In this document: positions 25,506 through 34,959 of the stretch, piece after piece
Layout: every line of letters starts with the position of its first letter
Numbering within the stretch: the first letter of the stretch is position 1
Assembly (NCBI GenBank): GCA_902529715.1
Contig: CABZXL010000001.1
Location: 65,162 to 115,694 of the forward strand
Direction: 5' to 3'
DNA: 50,533 nt
Source: an uncultured Pelagibacteraceae bacterium
GTDB lineage: Bacteria; Pseudomonadota; Alphaproteobacteria; Pelagibacterales; Pelagibacteraceae
Program-made: the position numbers and the translations under genes
The notes under the pieces: model-generated
The model's input: only the letters and a program-made list of their open reading frames with translations
Told to the model about the DNA's origin: nothing
Database searches by the model: none

Positions 25506-26720
25506 ATGAAATATAAAAAAGGGCACTTATATATAGAAAAAGTTAGTGCCGATAGGATAGCAAGACAATTTGGCACTCCATCTTATGTTTATTCGTATAA
25601 TAAAATTAAAAACAATATTATTAATTTTAAAAAAAATTTTAAATCCATAAATCCCTTAATTTGTTTTTCAGTAAAATCTAATTCCAATTTAAAAATTCTG
25701 AGTCTGGTAAATAAATTTGGTTTAGGTGCTGATGTAGTTTCAAAAGGCGAGCTACTAAAAGCTTTGAAAGCAAAAATAAAACCAGAAAAAATAGTTTTTT
25801 CTGGTGTTGGTAAAACTATAGATGAACTTAAATTTGCAGTAAGCAAAAAGATTTTATTAATAAATGCTGAATCAGAAAATGAAATAATTGAGATTGAAAA
25901 AATTGCTAAAAAAAATAAAAAAAAAATAAATATTGGTATAAGATTTAATCCAGATACAGATGCTAAAACTTTAAATAAAATTTCTACAGGTAAAAAAGGA
26001 AATAAATTTGGATTAACTACTAAAAATTTTTTAGAACTTATTAAAAAATACAAAAACTCAAGATTTGTTAATATAATTTGTTTAAGTGTACATATCGGTA
26101 GTCAAATTACTAGCAACGCACCATACAATAATATGATCAGAGCAGTTAATAAAATAATTCAACTATCAAAATATAATTTTAAATTTATTGATTTAGGTGG
26201 TGGTATGGGCATACAATATGAAAAAAGTTCAAATAAACTAAATTATTTAAAATATAATAAAATAATAAATTCTTTTTTAAAAAGAAATAACTCTAAGATA
26301 ATTTTTGAACCTGGAAGATCAATTGTTGGTGATGCTGGATATTTAATTTCAAAAATTACATATATTAAGAAAACTAATTCAAAAAATTTTGTTATTATAG
26401 ATGCTGCAATGAACGACTTGATAAGACCAGCCTTATACGGAGCAAAACATCGAATTATACCTTCAAAGCTTAGTAGAAAGAAAATATCAAAAAAACATGA
26501 ATTTGTTGGTCCAATATGTGAAACTACTGACAAATTCTTGACTGTTAACCGGTATCAAAAAATAAATCAAAAAGATATAATTATAATTTGTGATGTTGGA
26601 GCGTATGGAATGGTTTTAAGTTCTAATTATAATTTAAGACCAAAACCAGCAGAAATTTTAGTAAATAAAAATTCAGCAAAAATTATAACCAAGAGACAAA
26701 ATTTAAATAAAATCATTTAA
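25506..26720 (+). CDS. lysA: Diaminopimelate decarboxylase
   Basis: PLP enzyme, last step of lysine synthesis: meso-diaminopimelate to lysine. The fold-III PLP lysine lies in CFSVKSNSNLKIL (about residue 57). The glycine-rich phosphate site is DLGGGMGIQ. Substrate and PLP motifs EPGRSIVGDAG and GPICETTDKF (catalytic Cys) are present, as is the C-terminal YGMVLSSNYNLRPKPAE. Length (404) is normal. It lies in the argH-lptM-lysA-plsC operon. Confidence 0.97.
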   Translation: MKYKKGHLYIEKVSADRIARQFGTPSYVYSYNKIKNNIINFKKNFKSINPLICFSVKSNSNLKILSLVNKFGLGADVVSKGELLKALKAKIKPEKIVFSGVGKTIDELKFAVSKKILLINAESENEIIEIEKIAKKNKKKINIGIRFNPDTDAKTLNKISTGKKGNKFGLTTKNFLELIKKYKNSRFVNIICLSVHIGSQITSNAPYNNMIRAVNKIIQLSKYNFKFIDLGGGMGIQYEKSSNKLNYLKYNKIINSFLKRNNSKIIFEPGRSIVGDAGYLISKITYIKKTNSKNFVIIDAAMNDLIRPALYGAKHRIIPSKLSRKKISKKHEFVGPICETTDKFLTVNRYQKINQKDIIIICDVGAYGMVLSSNYNLRPKPAEILVNKNSAKIITKRQNLNKII

Positions 26721-26731
26721 CTTTTAAATTA

Positions 26732-27433
26732 ATGATTAAAAGAACACTTTTTCTAATTTTTTTTTATTTTGGAACTATTTTTGTTTGTATATTTTTTATA
26801 CCAGCTTTAATTTTACCTCAAAAAATAACACTTTATGGTGGTAAAATTCTTGGATTTTGGTCTAAATTTTGTTTAGAAATATTTTTATCAACTAAAGTAG
26901 TAGTTAAAGGAAAAGAAAAAATTTTAAATAATGAAAAATTTTTTATTGCGAGTGCTCACCAATCACAATTTGAAACTTTTTTTCTGCAATCATTATTTAA
27001 TTCACCGATTTTTATTCTAAAAAAAGAATTATTAAGGATACCAATTTTTGGATGGCATTTAAAAAAAATAGGTTCAATTTCAATTGATAGAAATAAGACT
27101 TCTAGGGAAAATTTAAATTTTTCAGACCAAATAAAAAAACATGTAAAAAATTCGGATAGACCAATAATTATCTTTCCACAAGCTACTCGGGTCAACGTTT
27201 TAGATAGATCTCCATTTAAAAAAGGGGTTAAGAGAATTTATGAGGAACTAAATATTTTTTGCCAACCTGTAGCACTTAATTCTGGAATTGTATGGCCAAA
27301 AAATGGATACTTAAAACCAAATAAAACTTTAATTATCTCTATTTTAGATCCTATAGCTCCAGGTATGAATTCAGATGAGTTCTTAAATACACTCCAAAAA
27401 AATATATATCAAGAGATTGATAAAATGATTTAA
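26732..27433 (+). CDS. plsC: 1-acyl-glycerol-3-phosphate acyltransferase
   Basis: Membrane acyltransferase, 233 residues, converting lysophosphatidic acid to phosphatidic acid. A strong N-terminal hydrophobic segment anchors it. The catalytic block is AHQSQFETF: His is present, but the usual HX4D acid is Glu, a variant I recall in other alphaproteobacterial PlsC proteins. The FPEGTR block appears as FPQATRVNVLDR. The start is 11 bases past lysA. Its 3' end overlaps convergent dnaN by 4 bases. Another lysophospholipid acyltransferase activity is possible. Confidence 0.87.
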   Translation: MIKRTLFLIFFYFGTIFVCIFFIPALILPQKITLYGGKILGFWSKFCLEIFLSTKVVVKGKEKILNNEKFFIASAHQSQFETFFLQSLFNSPIFILKKELLRIPIFGWHLKKIGSISIDRNKTSRENLNFSDQIKKHVKNSDRPIIIFPQATRVNVLDRSPFKKGVKRIYEELNIFCQPVALNSGIVWPKNGYLKPNKTLIISILDPIAPGMNSDEFLNTLQKNIYQEIDKMI

Positions 27434-28542
27434 CCTTTCATAGGCATCACAACAAAAATACTATCAAAATCACCGGGATCTTTAATCAAAGCTGGTGAAC
27501 CTGTATCTTTAAAATAAATTTCTATATGGTCGCCATCTAGTTGAGAAGCTACATCAATTAAATACCTAGAGTTAAAACTTATATCTAAATCATAATCAAA
27601 TTTAACATTTAAACTTTCTTTTCCGTCTCCACTATTTGTGTTGTTAACAGAAAGATTTAAAATATCTTTTGTTAAACTAAACTTTACACCATCTTTTTTA
27701 TCAAGAGACACAGAAGCGACTCTATCTACAGAATTTAAAAATGATTTTAAATCAACATGAAGTTTTTTTTGATTTTCTTTTGGTATAACTTGAACATAAT
27801 TTGGAAACTTTCCATCGATTAATTTAGAAATTAAAATACTGTTATTTAATTCAAATTTAATTTTAGACTTTATATTTGATACTTTCACATCTCCCTCATA
27901 ATCTTCGAGTAAAGAGCAAAGTTGAAAAATTGTTTTTTTAGGTAGAATTATAGGTTCAAAATCTATTTTTTCTTTTAATCTCACTTTTGAAATAGACATT
28001 CTATGACTATCAGTCGCCGCGGCAGTTAAAAAATATTTATCTTCTATTTGTGTCTGATGAAAAAAAATCCCACTTAAATAGTGTCTTGTTTCATCAGTAG
28101 AAACAGAAAATTTACATTTATTTAATAGTTTAAGAAGATTTTTTGAATTTATAGAAAATTCTTTTTTATTAAAATTTTCATCAGTTAAAGGAAATTCAGA
28201 TGCACTTATACAGTTTAAATTAAAATCTGATTTTTCTGATTCCAAATGTATCTTATTTTCTCCAACACTTGAAAAATTAATTTTTGTTCCTGATGAAAAT
28301 TTTCTTACTATGTCGTACATAATTGAAGAAGAAGTTGTTGTTTTTCCTTGCTCTAATATTTCAACATTCAATATTTGATGAATAAAAATTAAATCTAAAT
28401 CTGTAGCTGTAATAGTTAACTTTGAATCTGATGCATCTAACAATACATTAGATAGTATAGGCAAAGTACTTCTTTTTTCAATTACACCCTGACAATAATT
28501 TAATGATTTTTGAAGATCTTGCTGATTTAAACTAAATTTCAT
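27430..28542 (-). CDS. dnaN: DNA polymerase III beta clamp
   Basis: Sliding clamp that tethers DNA polymerase III and other clamp-binding proteins. Length 370 with three similar domains. The N-terminus has the conserved pattern LQKSLNYCQGVIEKRSTLPILSNVLL, the central TDSHRMS is present, and the C-terminus ends VVMPMKG, the hallmark of the family. The start overlaps the dnaA 3' end by 11 bases, so it is translationally coupled with dnaA. The 3' end overlaps convergent plsC. Confidence 0.97.
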   Translation of the reverse strand: MKFSLNQQDLQKSLNYCQGVIEKRSTLPILSNVLLDASDSKLTITATDLDLIFIHQILNVEILEQGKTTTSSSIMYDIVRKFSSGTKINFSSVGENKIHLESEKSDFNLNCISASEFPLTDENFNKKEFSINSKNLLKLLNKCKFSVSTDETRHYLSGIFFHQTQIEDKYFLTAAATDSHRMSISKVRLKEKIDFEPIILPKKTIFQLCSLLEDYEGDVKVSNIKSKIKFELNNSILISKLIDGKFPNYVQVIPKENQKKLHVDLKSFLNSVDRVASVSLDKKDGVKFSLTKDILNLSVNNTNSGDGKESLNVKFDYDLDISFNSRYLIDVASQLDGDHIEIYFKDTGSPALIKDPGDFDSIFVVMPMKG

Positions 28543-29950
28543 TTTCCTTATTGTACAAAATTTTATTTTTTAAATTATCAATATTAGAATTTAATTCTTT
28601 ATCTTCCTGTCTTAACCTTTCAATTGTTTTAACCGAGTGAATAACTGTTGTATGATCTCTATTTGAAAATGCTCTACCAATTTCAGGCAAAGACTTTGAG
28701 GTAAGCAATTTTGCTAAATATATAGCTGTTTGCCTTGGCCTAACTAGATATCTAGATCTTCTTGCCGACAGCATTTCACTTTTACTAATTTTAAAGAACT
28801 GACAAACTATTGTTTGTATAGCATCTATTGTTACTTTATTTTCTGAAAGATTTAATAAATCTTTAAGAATTGCTTTAGTTTCTGCAAGTGTTGGCAATTT
28901 ATTATATATTCTTGAAAATGAAATAATTCTATTTAATGCTCCAACTAATTCTCTAATACTTGTTCGGATTTCTGAACTTATAAATTTTTGAATTTCTTCA
29001 GAAAGATTTAATGAAATTGATTGATTTAATTTTAGTTCATCTATTTTCGATTTAATAATCTTATATCTTAATTCATAGTCAGTATTTTGAATATCAACAA
29101 CTAAGCCTCCTGCAAATCTCGACTTTATTCTTTCTTGAATTCTAGATAGCTTATTTGGGGCTCTGTCAGCTGAAACTATTACCTGAGAACCTTTATCGAT
29201 TAGGGCATTAAAAGTATGAAAAAATTCTTCTTGCATTGCTTCTTTACCGTTCATAAATTGAATATCATCTATTAATAGTACGTCTGTGTTTCTAAAATAA
29301 TCTTTAAATTTAACCATTTCATTAGTTTTAATAGATTTTACAAAATGATACATAAATCTTTCTGCTGAGATAAACATAACTTTTTGTTTAGATTTAAGAT
29401 TTAAACCAATGGCATTTAAAAGGTGAGTTTTTCCCATGCCTACACCACCATACAAATATAAAGGGTTATAGTGAGAAACATCTTCTGAAACTTTTTTTGA
29501 TGCTTCGAATGCTAATTTATTACTTGGTCCAATAATAAAATTTTCAAATTTTTTATTTGGGTCAATTCTATTATATTGAAAAAATGAGTCTTTAATAAAA
29601 GAAATGTTCTTAGAATCTTTATTTTTATATTCACTGGTTTCATCTTGTATCTCAGATATTTCTTTTTTCCGTTCATTGATTGTAAATTCAATTCTACTAA
29701 TTTCTTTTTTATGTATTTTTACAATTTGCAAAATTTGATCTAAATATCTGGAAGCTATCCAATCTCTAATAAATCTTGTAGATACTGAAATTAATATATA
29801 GTTGCTAAATTCTTCAATAAAATCAATTTTTTTTAACCATGATTCATAAATATCATTTCCTAGTTTCTCTTTCATATCTAATTGAATTTTATTCCAATTT
29901 ATTTTTTTTAAGGAAAAGTTATCAGTATTTTTTGTTAAAATATTTTTCAT
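28532..29950 (-). CDS. dnaA: Chromosomal replication initiator DnaA
   Basis: AAA+ initiator that melts the replication origin. Walker A is GGVGMGKTHLLNA, Walker B is LLIDDIQF, and domain IV carries the DnaA-box-binding signature ending HRDHTT-like NRDHTTVIHSVKTI. I start it at ATG 29950 (472 residues, MKNILTKN); an in-frame TTG at 29977 would add nine residues, and neither has a clear Shine-Dalgarno. The neighbours rpsT upstream and dnaN downstream are the usual alphaproteobacterial order. No consensus DnaA box is visible in the upstream spacer. Confidence 0.96.
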   Translation of the reverse strand: MKNILTKNTDNFSLKKINWNKIQLDMKEKLGNDIYESWLKKIDFIEEFSNYILISVSTRFIRDWIASRYLDQILQIVKIHKKEISRIEFTINERKKEISEIQDETSEYKNKDSKNISFIKDSFFQYNRIDPNKKFENFIIGPSNKLAFEASKKVSEDVSHYNPLYLYGGVGMGKTHLLNAIGLNLKSKQKVMFISAERFMYHFVKSIKTNEMVKFKDYFRNTDVLLIDDIQFMNGKEAMQEEFFHTFNALIDKGSQVIVSADRAPNKLSRIQERIKSRFAGGLVVDIQNTDYELRYKIIKSKIDELKLNQSISLNLSEEIQKFISSEIRTSIRELVGALNRIISFSRIYNKLPTLAETKAILKDLLNLSENKVTIDAIQTIVCQFFKISKSEMLSARRSRYLVRPRQTAIYLAKLLTSKSLPEIGRAFSNRDHTTVIHSVKTIERLRQEDKELNSNIDNLKNKILYNKENEI

Positions 29951-30104
29951 GGAAGGAGTCCAATTAAAACCTATCAAGAATTAATGCAATAAATTTATTC
30001 TCTTTTTTGAAAAAAAATAAAATCTGCAATTGTAAAATTTGTAAGTGAATTTGATTAGCGGAAAAATTGTATATAATAAAAATTTTAATTTAATAAAAAT
30101 TTAT

Positions 30105-30173
30105 CTTAAAAATTTTAAGTCTAGATGTGGTGTTATAATTAAATATATTTTTACATTTAGTGTATGTAAAAAT
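30105..30173. repeat. Palindrome and A+T hairpin in the rpsT-dnaA spacer
   Basis: The 317-base spacer between dnaA and rpsT holds no gene. It contains a perfect 7-1-7 palindrome CTTAAAA-A-TTTTAAG (30105-30119) and a perfect 10-bp inverted repeat, ATTTTTACAT / ATGTAAAAAT with a 7-base loop (30147-30173). The second may be the rpsT terminator or part of the dnaA leader. I find no TTATCCACA-type DnaA box, so there is no direct sign of oriC here. Confidence 0.5.
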
Positions 30174-30267
30174 TTTTTATATTAAGAGTTGTAAAATTCT
30201 CCAGGTTTAAAATTTCATTAGAATTAAATAAAAAACTTTTAAACTACTAGAAGTTGATTTGATTCAA

Positions 30268-30528
30268 TTATAAAGAGTTAATTTTTTTTGTTATCCTAGA
30301 AATATTTCTTGAGGCATTTTCCTTTTTAATTACCCCAGTTTTGGCAATTTTCATTAATTCAGAATTTAATTTTGGCAAAAAAGCTAAAGCTTCTTTTTTA
30401 TTTTTTTCTTCTAAAATACTATTCATTTTTTTGATTGCATTTCTAAATCTGCTTTTTCTAGATTTATTAACTGTTGTTTGTCTTGATATTCTTCTAATTC
30501 TTTTAATTGCTGATTTTGTGTTTGCCAT
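30268..30528 (-). CDS. rpsT: Ribosomal protein S20
   Basis: Small-subunit ribosomal protein binding 16S rRNA. The start is ATG 30528, giving the canonical MANTKSAIKRIRRISRQ and 86 residues, the normal size. The reading frame stays open 21 codons further upstream, but that part has no resemblance to S20 and is rejected. The protein is Lys/Arg-rich and helical as expected. Located between mutM (50 bases upstream) and dnaA on the same strand. Confidence 0.97.
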   Translation of the reverse strand: MANTKSAIKRIRRISRQTTVNKSRKSRFRNAIKKMNSILEEKNKKEALAFLPKLNSELMKIAKTGVIKKENASRNISRITKKINSL

Positions 30529-30578
30529 ACGCGCGATGGTATAGCTTGGTAAACAGAAAGGGTCAATAGCATAATTGT

Positions 30579-31442
30579 CTATTTTTGACATGATTTACAA
30601 AAAAAAGTTGATCTATTTGATATAAAAATCTTAGATATTTTACTTCTACAATTCCTTCTAGGGCAATTTTTTTTTTCTCTATCATAAACTTTGAATTCAT
30701 TTTGAAATGATCCAGAAACACCTTTTGTATTTTTAAAATCTCTTATTGATGAACCTCCATATTTAATTGCTAAATTTAATACTAGCTTTGAATATTTAGA
30801 TAGATTACGAATATTCTTATTATTTATTTTTTTAGCTAATTTAAGTGGATTTATCTTACAATGAAATAAAATTTCGTTTGAATAAATATTTCCAATCCCA
30901 GATACAAAATTTTGGTCTAATAAAAAATTTTTTATATTTTTATTTTTATTTTCTAATTTATTTTTTATATATTTATAATTAAATTGAGAAGAAATTGCCT
31001 CAGGACCTTTTTTTTCAAAATATTTATTTAGTTCATATTTATTTTTAAATACTTTAAAAAAACCAAATCGTCTTGGATCATTATAAACAATCATAAAATT
31101 AGAAAACTTAATTTTAATATGATTGTGTTTTTTTGGTAAAGTTTTAGAATGATAAAAACTTAAATTAGTTATTTTTTTTTGTTTTTTATTATTTATTAAA
31201 TGCAATGTTCCTGACATTCCAAGGTGAATTAAACAAAAGCTAGAATTATCTAATGATAAAATTATATATTTTGAAAATCTTAAAATATCAATTACTACCC
31301 TCCCTTCTAAAATATTCTCAAAATTCTGTGGAACTTTAAACCTTAAATTTCTATTTTTAATAATAATTTTTTTAATTTTTTTATAGTTAATCCTATTTTT
31401 CAGCGACCGTTTTACTATTTCTACTTCTGGCAATTCTGGCAT
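30579..31442 (-). CDS. mutM: Formamidopyrimidine-DNA glycosylase
   Basis: Base-excision repair enzyme removing 8-oxoguanine and formamidopyrimidines. The N-terminus MPELPEVEIV supplies Pro2 and Glu3 of the active site after Met removal. The segment HLGMSGTLHL and the H2TH helix-two-turn-helix with FVSGIGNIYSNEILF are present. The C-terminal zinc finger is CPRRNC...FFCKSCQK. Length 287 is normal. It is divergent from ubiE with 37 bases between start codons. Confidence 0.97.
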   Translation of the reverse strand: MPELPEVEIVKRSLKNRINYKKIKKIIIKNRNLRFKVPQNFENILEGRVVIDILRFSKYIILSLDNSSFCLIHLGMSGTLHLINNKKQKKITNLSFYHSKTLPKKHNHIKIKFSNFMIVYNDPRRFGFFKVFKNKYELNKYFEKKGPEAISSQFNYKYIKNKLENKNKNIKNFLLDQNFVSGIGNIYSNEILFHCKINPLKLAKKINNKNIRNLSKYSKLVLNLAIKYGGSSIRDFKNTKGVSGSFQNEFKVYDREKKNCPRRNCRSKISKIFISNRSTFFCKSCQK

Positions 31443-31479
31443 TAAAGATTATATTAATATTTTAAATAAATATTAAACT

Positions 31480-32184
31480 ATGAATCAAGTTCTCCAACAA
31501 AAAAAAGGTCTAATCAAAGATGTTTTTAATAAGGTCTCTAAAAAATACGACATAATGAACGATCTAATGTCTTTGGGAATTCATAGAATTTGGAAAAAAA
31601 ACTTAATTCAAATGATGAATCCTTCTAAAAAGAAAAAACTAATAGATGTAGCATGTGGCACAGGGGATATTACAAAACTATATATTGAAGCTACAAAAAA
31701 TCATGCTTCGGTATTATGCGTGGATTCAAACTCAAATATGATTGATGAGTGCAAGAAAAATTTAAGGCAATATAAAAATATTAATTGGAAAGTCTGCAAT
31801 GCTGAAAAATTAAATATTGAAGATAATAGTTTTGATTTTTACACAATAAGCTTTGGTCTTAGAAATACCAAGGATATAAATAAAACTCTAAAAGAAGCCT
31901 ATAGAGTTTTAAAAAAAGGTGGAAGGTTCTTATGCTTAGAATTCTCTAAAATAGAAAATGATAATCTAGAATTTTTTTATAAAAAATACTCTAAGTTAAT
32001 ACCAAAAATTGGTGAAATAGTTGTGGGAGAAAAAAAACCATACGAATATTTAGTAAAGAGTATTGAAAATTTTATTAGTCAAGAACAGCTTATTGAAAAA
32101 ATGAATAAAAACAATTTCAAGAATTGTAAATATAGAAATTTAAGTGGTGGAATAGTTGCAATTCACTCTGGTTGGAAAATTTAA
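31480..32184 (+). CDS. ubiE: Ubiquinone/menaquinone C-methyltransferase
   Basis: AdoMet-dependent C-methyltransferase of ubiquinone synthesis, 234 residues. The family start is FNKVSKKYDIMNDLMSLGIHRIWK, the AdoMet-binding motif I is LIDVACGTGDIT, and motifs SFGLRN and RVLKKGGRFLCLEFS follow. The stop overlaps the ubiB ATG by one base (TAATG). Ubiquinone rather than menaquinone is inferred from coq7 and ubiB in the same window. Confidence 0.97.
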   Translation: MNQVLQQKKGLIKDVFNKVSKKYDIMNDLMSLGIHRIWKKNLIQMMNPSKKKKLIDVACGTGDITKLYIEATKNHASVLCVDSNSNMIDECKKNLRQYKNINWKVCNAEKLNIEDNSFDFYTISFGLRNTKDINKTLKEAYRVLKKGGRFLCLEFSKIENDNLEFFYKKYSKLIPKIGEIVVGEKKPYEYLVKSIENFISQEQLIEKMNKNNFKNCKYRNLSGGIVAIHSGWKI

Positions 32185-33752
32185 TGATAAAAAAACTATT
32201 TATCTTATTTAGAATTGCAAGAAAATTGGCTTTGTCAGATGCACTAAAAGTTATTTCTAAATTTCATCAACCCCCACTAATAATTAAAATTTTTTTAAAT
32301 TTATTTTCAATTTCTTTTTCTAAAAGCAATGATCAATCAAATAAATTAACTGATGAAGAAAAATTATGTACATCTATACAGGAAATGGGGACAACATTTA
32401 TAAAATTAGGTCAATTTTTATCTACAAGGCCTGATATTATTGGAGAAGAATTATCTTCACAACTTGAAAAGCTACAAGATCGTTTACCTCCATTTTCAAC
32501 TCAAGAGGCTAAGGAAATAGTTAAAAAAAATTTAGGAAACGAAATGTTTGGTTCAATAATCAACTTTGATGAACCTATTGCAGCAGCATCTATAGCTCAA
32601 GTTCATAAAGCTAAAATAAATGATGATGGAGTTATAAAAGATGTAGCTATTAAAATTTTAAGACCAAATATAAAAAAAACTTTTAATGATGAAATCGATG
32701 CTTTGATGTTGTTAGCATTTTTTATTGAAAGTTCAATTTCTAAAACAAAAAGATTAAAACTTGTGGAAGTAGTTTTTTTACTAAAAGAAATTACTAACCA
32801 TGAAATGGACTTGAGATTTGAAGCAGCTGCAGCAAATGAATTTTCTGAAAATACTAAAAATGATGCAGGTTTTTATGTTCCTAAAATTTATTGGAACTTT
32901 ACAAGTGAAGAAGTTCTAACTTTAGATTGGGTTGAAGGAGTTTCAATAAGAGAAAAGGAAATTTTGGAATTAAAAAAAATAAATATAGAAAATCTTTCAA
33001 AAGATATAATTCAACATTTTTTAAGACATGCTGTGAGAGATGGTTTTTTTCATGCAGATATGCATCAAGGAAACCTATTTATAGATGACAATGGGCAAAT
33101 AATACCTATTGATTTTGGAATTATGGGAAGAATGGATAAATTAAATAGACGTCATTTAGCAGAAATACTTTATGGATTTGTCCAGAGGGATTACAAAAAA
33201 GTTGCAGAAGTACATATTATGGCTGGATTAGTTCCTAACAGTGTTCAAGTTGATGAATTAGCTCAAGCTTTGAGATCAATAGGAGAACCTATTTTTGGAC
33301 AATCGGTTAAGGATATTTCGGGTGGTAAATTACTAAAACAACTGTTTGATGTTACTGAAAAATTTAATATGCAAACTCAGCCCCAGTTATTACTTTTACA
33401 AAAAACAATGGTTGTTGTTGAAGGTGTGGCTAGAAAGTTAAACCCAAATACAAATATCTGGGAAACATCAAAACCAGTTTTAGAAAAATGGCTTAAAGAA
33501 AGTAAAGATCCGATTAATAATTTTACTGAAGCTTTGAACAATTCAGCTGAAGTATTAAAAAAACTTCCTGAACTTCCAAAAATAATGGATAAAGCAAACC
33601 AAGCTTTATCATTTATGGCTAGTGGAAAAATACCTCAGGAATCTAATTCTTATTCAGCATTAAATGAAAAAAAATCAGAAATGAAATCGTTTAGAAATCA
33701 AAGTATTATTGGATTATTATTGCTTGTATTTCTCGGAGTCATAGTATTTTAA
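32184..33752 (+). CDS. ubiB: UbiB protein-kinase-like ubiquinone biosynthesis protein
   Basis: Member of the ABC1/ADCK/UbiB family, atypical kinase-like ATPases that support ubiquinone synthesis. Seen are KxGQ-type TFIKLGQFLSTRPDI, the Ala-rich loop AAASIAQVHKA, the catalytic Lys in VAIKILRP, HADMHQGNLFIDD, and DFGIMGRMD. One hydrophobic C-terminal helix (SIIGLLLLVFLGVIVF) anchors it to the membrane. The start used is ATG 32184 (522 residues), coupled to ubiE; an upstream TTG at 32172 is in frame but less likely. Confidence 0.95.
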   Translation: MIKKLFILFRIARKLALSDALKVISKFHQPPLIIKIFLNLFSISFSKSNDQSNKLTDEEKLCTSIQEMGTTFIKLGQFLSTRPDIIGEELSSQLEKLQDRLPPFSTQEAKEIVKKNLGNEMFGSIINFDEPIAAASIAQVHKAKINDDGVIKDVAIKILRPNIKKTFNDEIDALMLLAFFIESSISKTKRLKLVEVVFLLKEITNHEMDLRFEAAAANEFSENTKNDAGFYVPKIYWNFTSEEVLTLDWVEGVSIREKEILELKKINIENLSKDIIQHFLRHAVRDGFFHADMHQGNLFIDDNGQIIPIDFGIMGRMDKLNRRHLAEILYGFVQRDYKKVAEVHIMAGLVPNSVQVDELAQALRSIGEPIFGQSVKDISGGKLLKQLFDVTEKFNMQTQPQLLLLQKTMVVVEGVARKLNPNTNIWETSKPVLEKWLKESKDPINNFTEALNNSAEVLKKLPELPKIMDKANQALSFMASGKIPQESNSYSALNEKKSEMKSFRNQSIIGLLLLVFLGVIVF

Positions 33753-33759
33753 TCTGCCA

Positions 33760-34959
33760 ATGACAAATTTAAATCGAAAAAAAATCCTGTTAATTATATG
33801 TGGCGGTATTGCAGCTTATAAAAGTTTGGAGGTTATTAGACTTTTAAAAAAGAATGGTTCAAATGTAAAAACGATTCTTACTAATAATGCAAAAAATTTT
33901 ATTACTCCACTTTCGGTAGCATCATTATCTAAAGAAAAAGTTTATATGGATTTATTTAATTCAGATAATGAATCCGAAATGGACCATATTTCATTGTCAA
34001 GATGGGCAGACTTAATTTTAATAGCTCCAGCAACCGCAAATACAATTTCTAAAATTAGTTTTGGATTATCAGATGATTTAGCCTCTACAGTCGTTTTTGC
34101 CTCTGATAAAAAAATATTTATTGCTCCTGCAATGAATGTAAGGATGTGGGAAAATCAATCAAACAAAAAGAATTTAAAAAAATTAATTGATTTTGGACAT
34201 GAAATAATTGGACCTGAAATTGGTGAAATGGCATGTGGAGAATATGGCATGGGAAAAATGTCTGAACCAGAGACAATTATAAATTGTATAAATAACTATT
34301 TCAAAAAATTAGAAAATAATAAAAAGTTTAGGGCACTTGTAACCGCTGGACCAACTCACGAATATATTGATCCTGTAAGATTTATATCAAACAAATCTAG
34401 TGGTAAGCAAGGTTATGAAATTGCAAAATCTTTAAGTGAAAATGGTTTTGATACCACTTTAATATCAGGACCAGTAAATTTAAATTCGATTAAAGGTGTA
34501 AATTTAATAAAAGTTAGAACTGCTGATGAAATGTTGCAAGCAACTTTAAATAATCTGCCGACAGATGTTGCAATTTTCTCTGCAGCTGTTGGTGATTTTA
34601 AAGTAAAAAATAAGAAAAAAGAGAAAATTAAAAAAGATAAAATTTCTGAACTTTCTTTAGAAAAAAATGCTGATATCTTAAAACATATTTCAAATCACAA
34701 TTCACTTAGGCCAAAATTAGTAGTTGGTTTTTCAGCTGAAACAAATTCTCTTAAAAATAATTCTTTAAAAAAATTATCTGAAAAAAATTGTGATTGGATA
34801 ATTGGTAATAACATCTCTGAAAATGATATAGGCTTTGAGTCGGATTTCAATAAAGTTTCTATATTCTATAAAAATAATTCTGAAGAAAGTCTTCCAAAAA
34901 TGAAAAAATCAAGTCTTGCGAATGAAATTGTTAATAGAATAATTTCTCATTTGAATTAA
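33760..34959 (+). CDS. coaBC: Bifunctional phosphopantothenoylcysteine decarboxylase/synthetase
   Basis: Coenzyme A synthesis, joining Cys to phosphopantothenate (CoaB) and decarboxylating the product (CoaC, FMN). The N-terminal flavoprotein domain has GGIAAYKSLEVIRLL, the catalytic His in MDHISLSRWADL, APAMNVRMW, and the catalytic Cys in EMACGEYGMG. The C-terminal CoaB half starts at VTAGPTHEYIDPVRFISN with SSGKQGYEIA. 399 residues is normal. Its stop overlaps the dut ATG by one base (TAATG). Confidence 0.97.
   Translation: MTNLNRKKILLIICGGIAAYKSLEVIRLLKKNGSNVKTILTNNAKNFITPLSVASLSKEKVYMDLFNSDNESEMDHISLSRWADLILIAPATANTISKISFGLSDDLASTVVFASDKKIFIAPAMNVRMWENQSNKKNLKKLIDFGHEIIGPEIGEMACGEYGMGKMSEPETIINCINNYFKKLENNKKFRALVTAGPTHEYIDPVRFISNKSSGKQGYEIAKSLSENGFDTTLISGPVNLNSIKGVNLIKVRTADEMLQATLNNLPTDVAIFSAAVGDFKVKNKKKEKIKKDKISELSLEKNADILKHISNHNSLRPKLVVGFSAETNSLKNNSLKKLSEKNCDWIIGNNISENDIGFESDFNKVSIFYKNNSEESLPKMKKSSLANEIVNRIISHLN

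Noticed and set aside
30105-30119. CtrA-like site (TTAA-N7-TTAA) near dnaA
   Set aside because: The spacing between TTAA halves is 5, not 7, and A+T-rich DNA makes such matches common.
29951-30267. Replication origin next to dnaA
   Set aside because: No consensus DnaA boxes or ordered repeats are visible; gene order alone is not enough.
30529-30591. N-terminal 21-codon extension of rpsT
   Set aside because: S20 begins with MANTKSAIKR at 30528; the extra codons have no ribosomal-protein character and reach to the mutM end.
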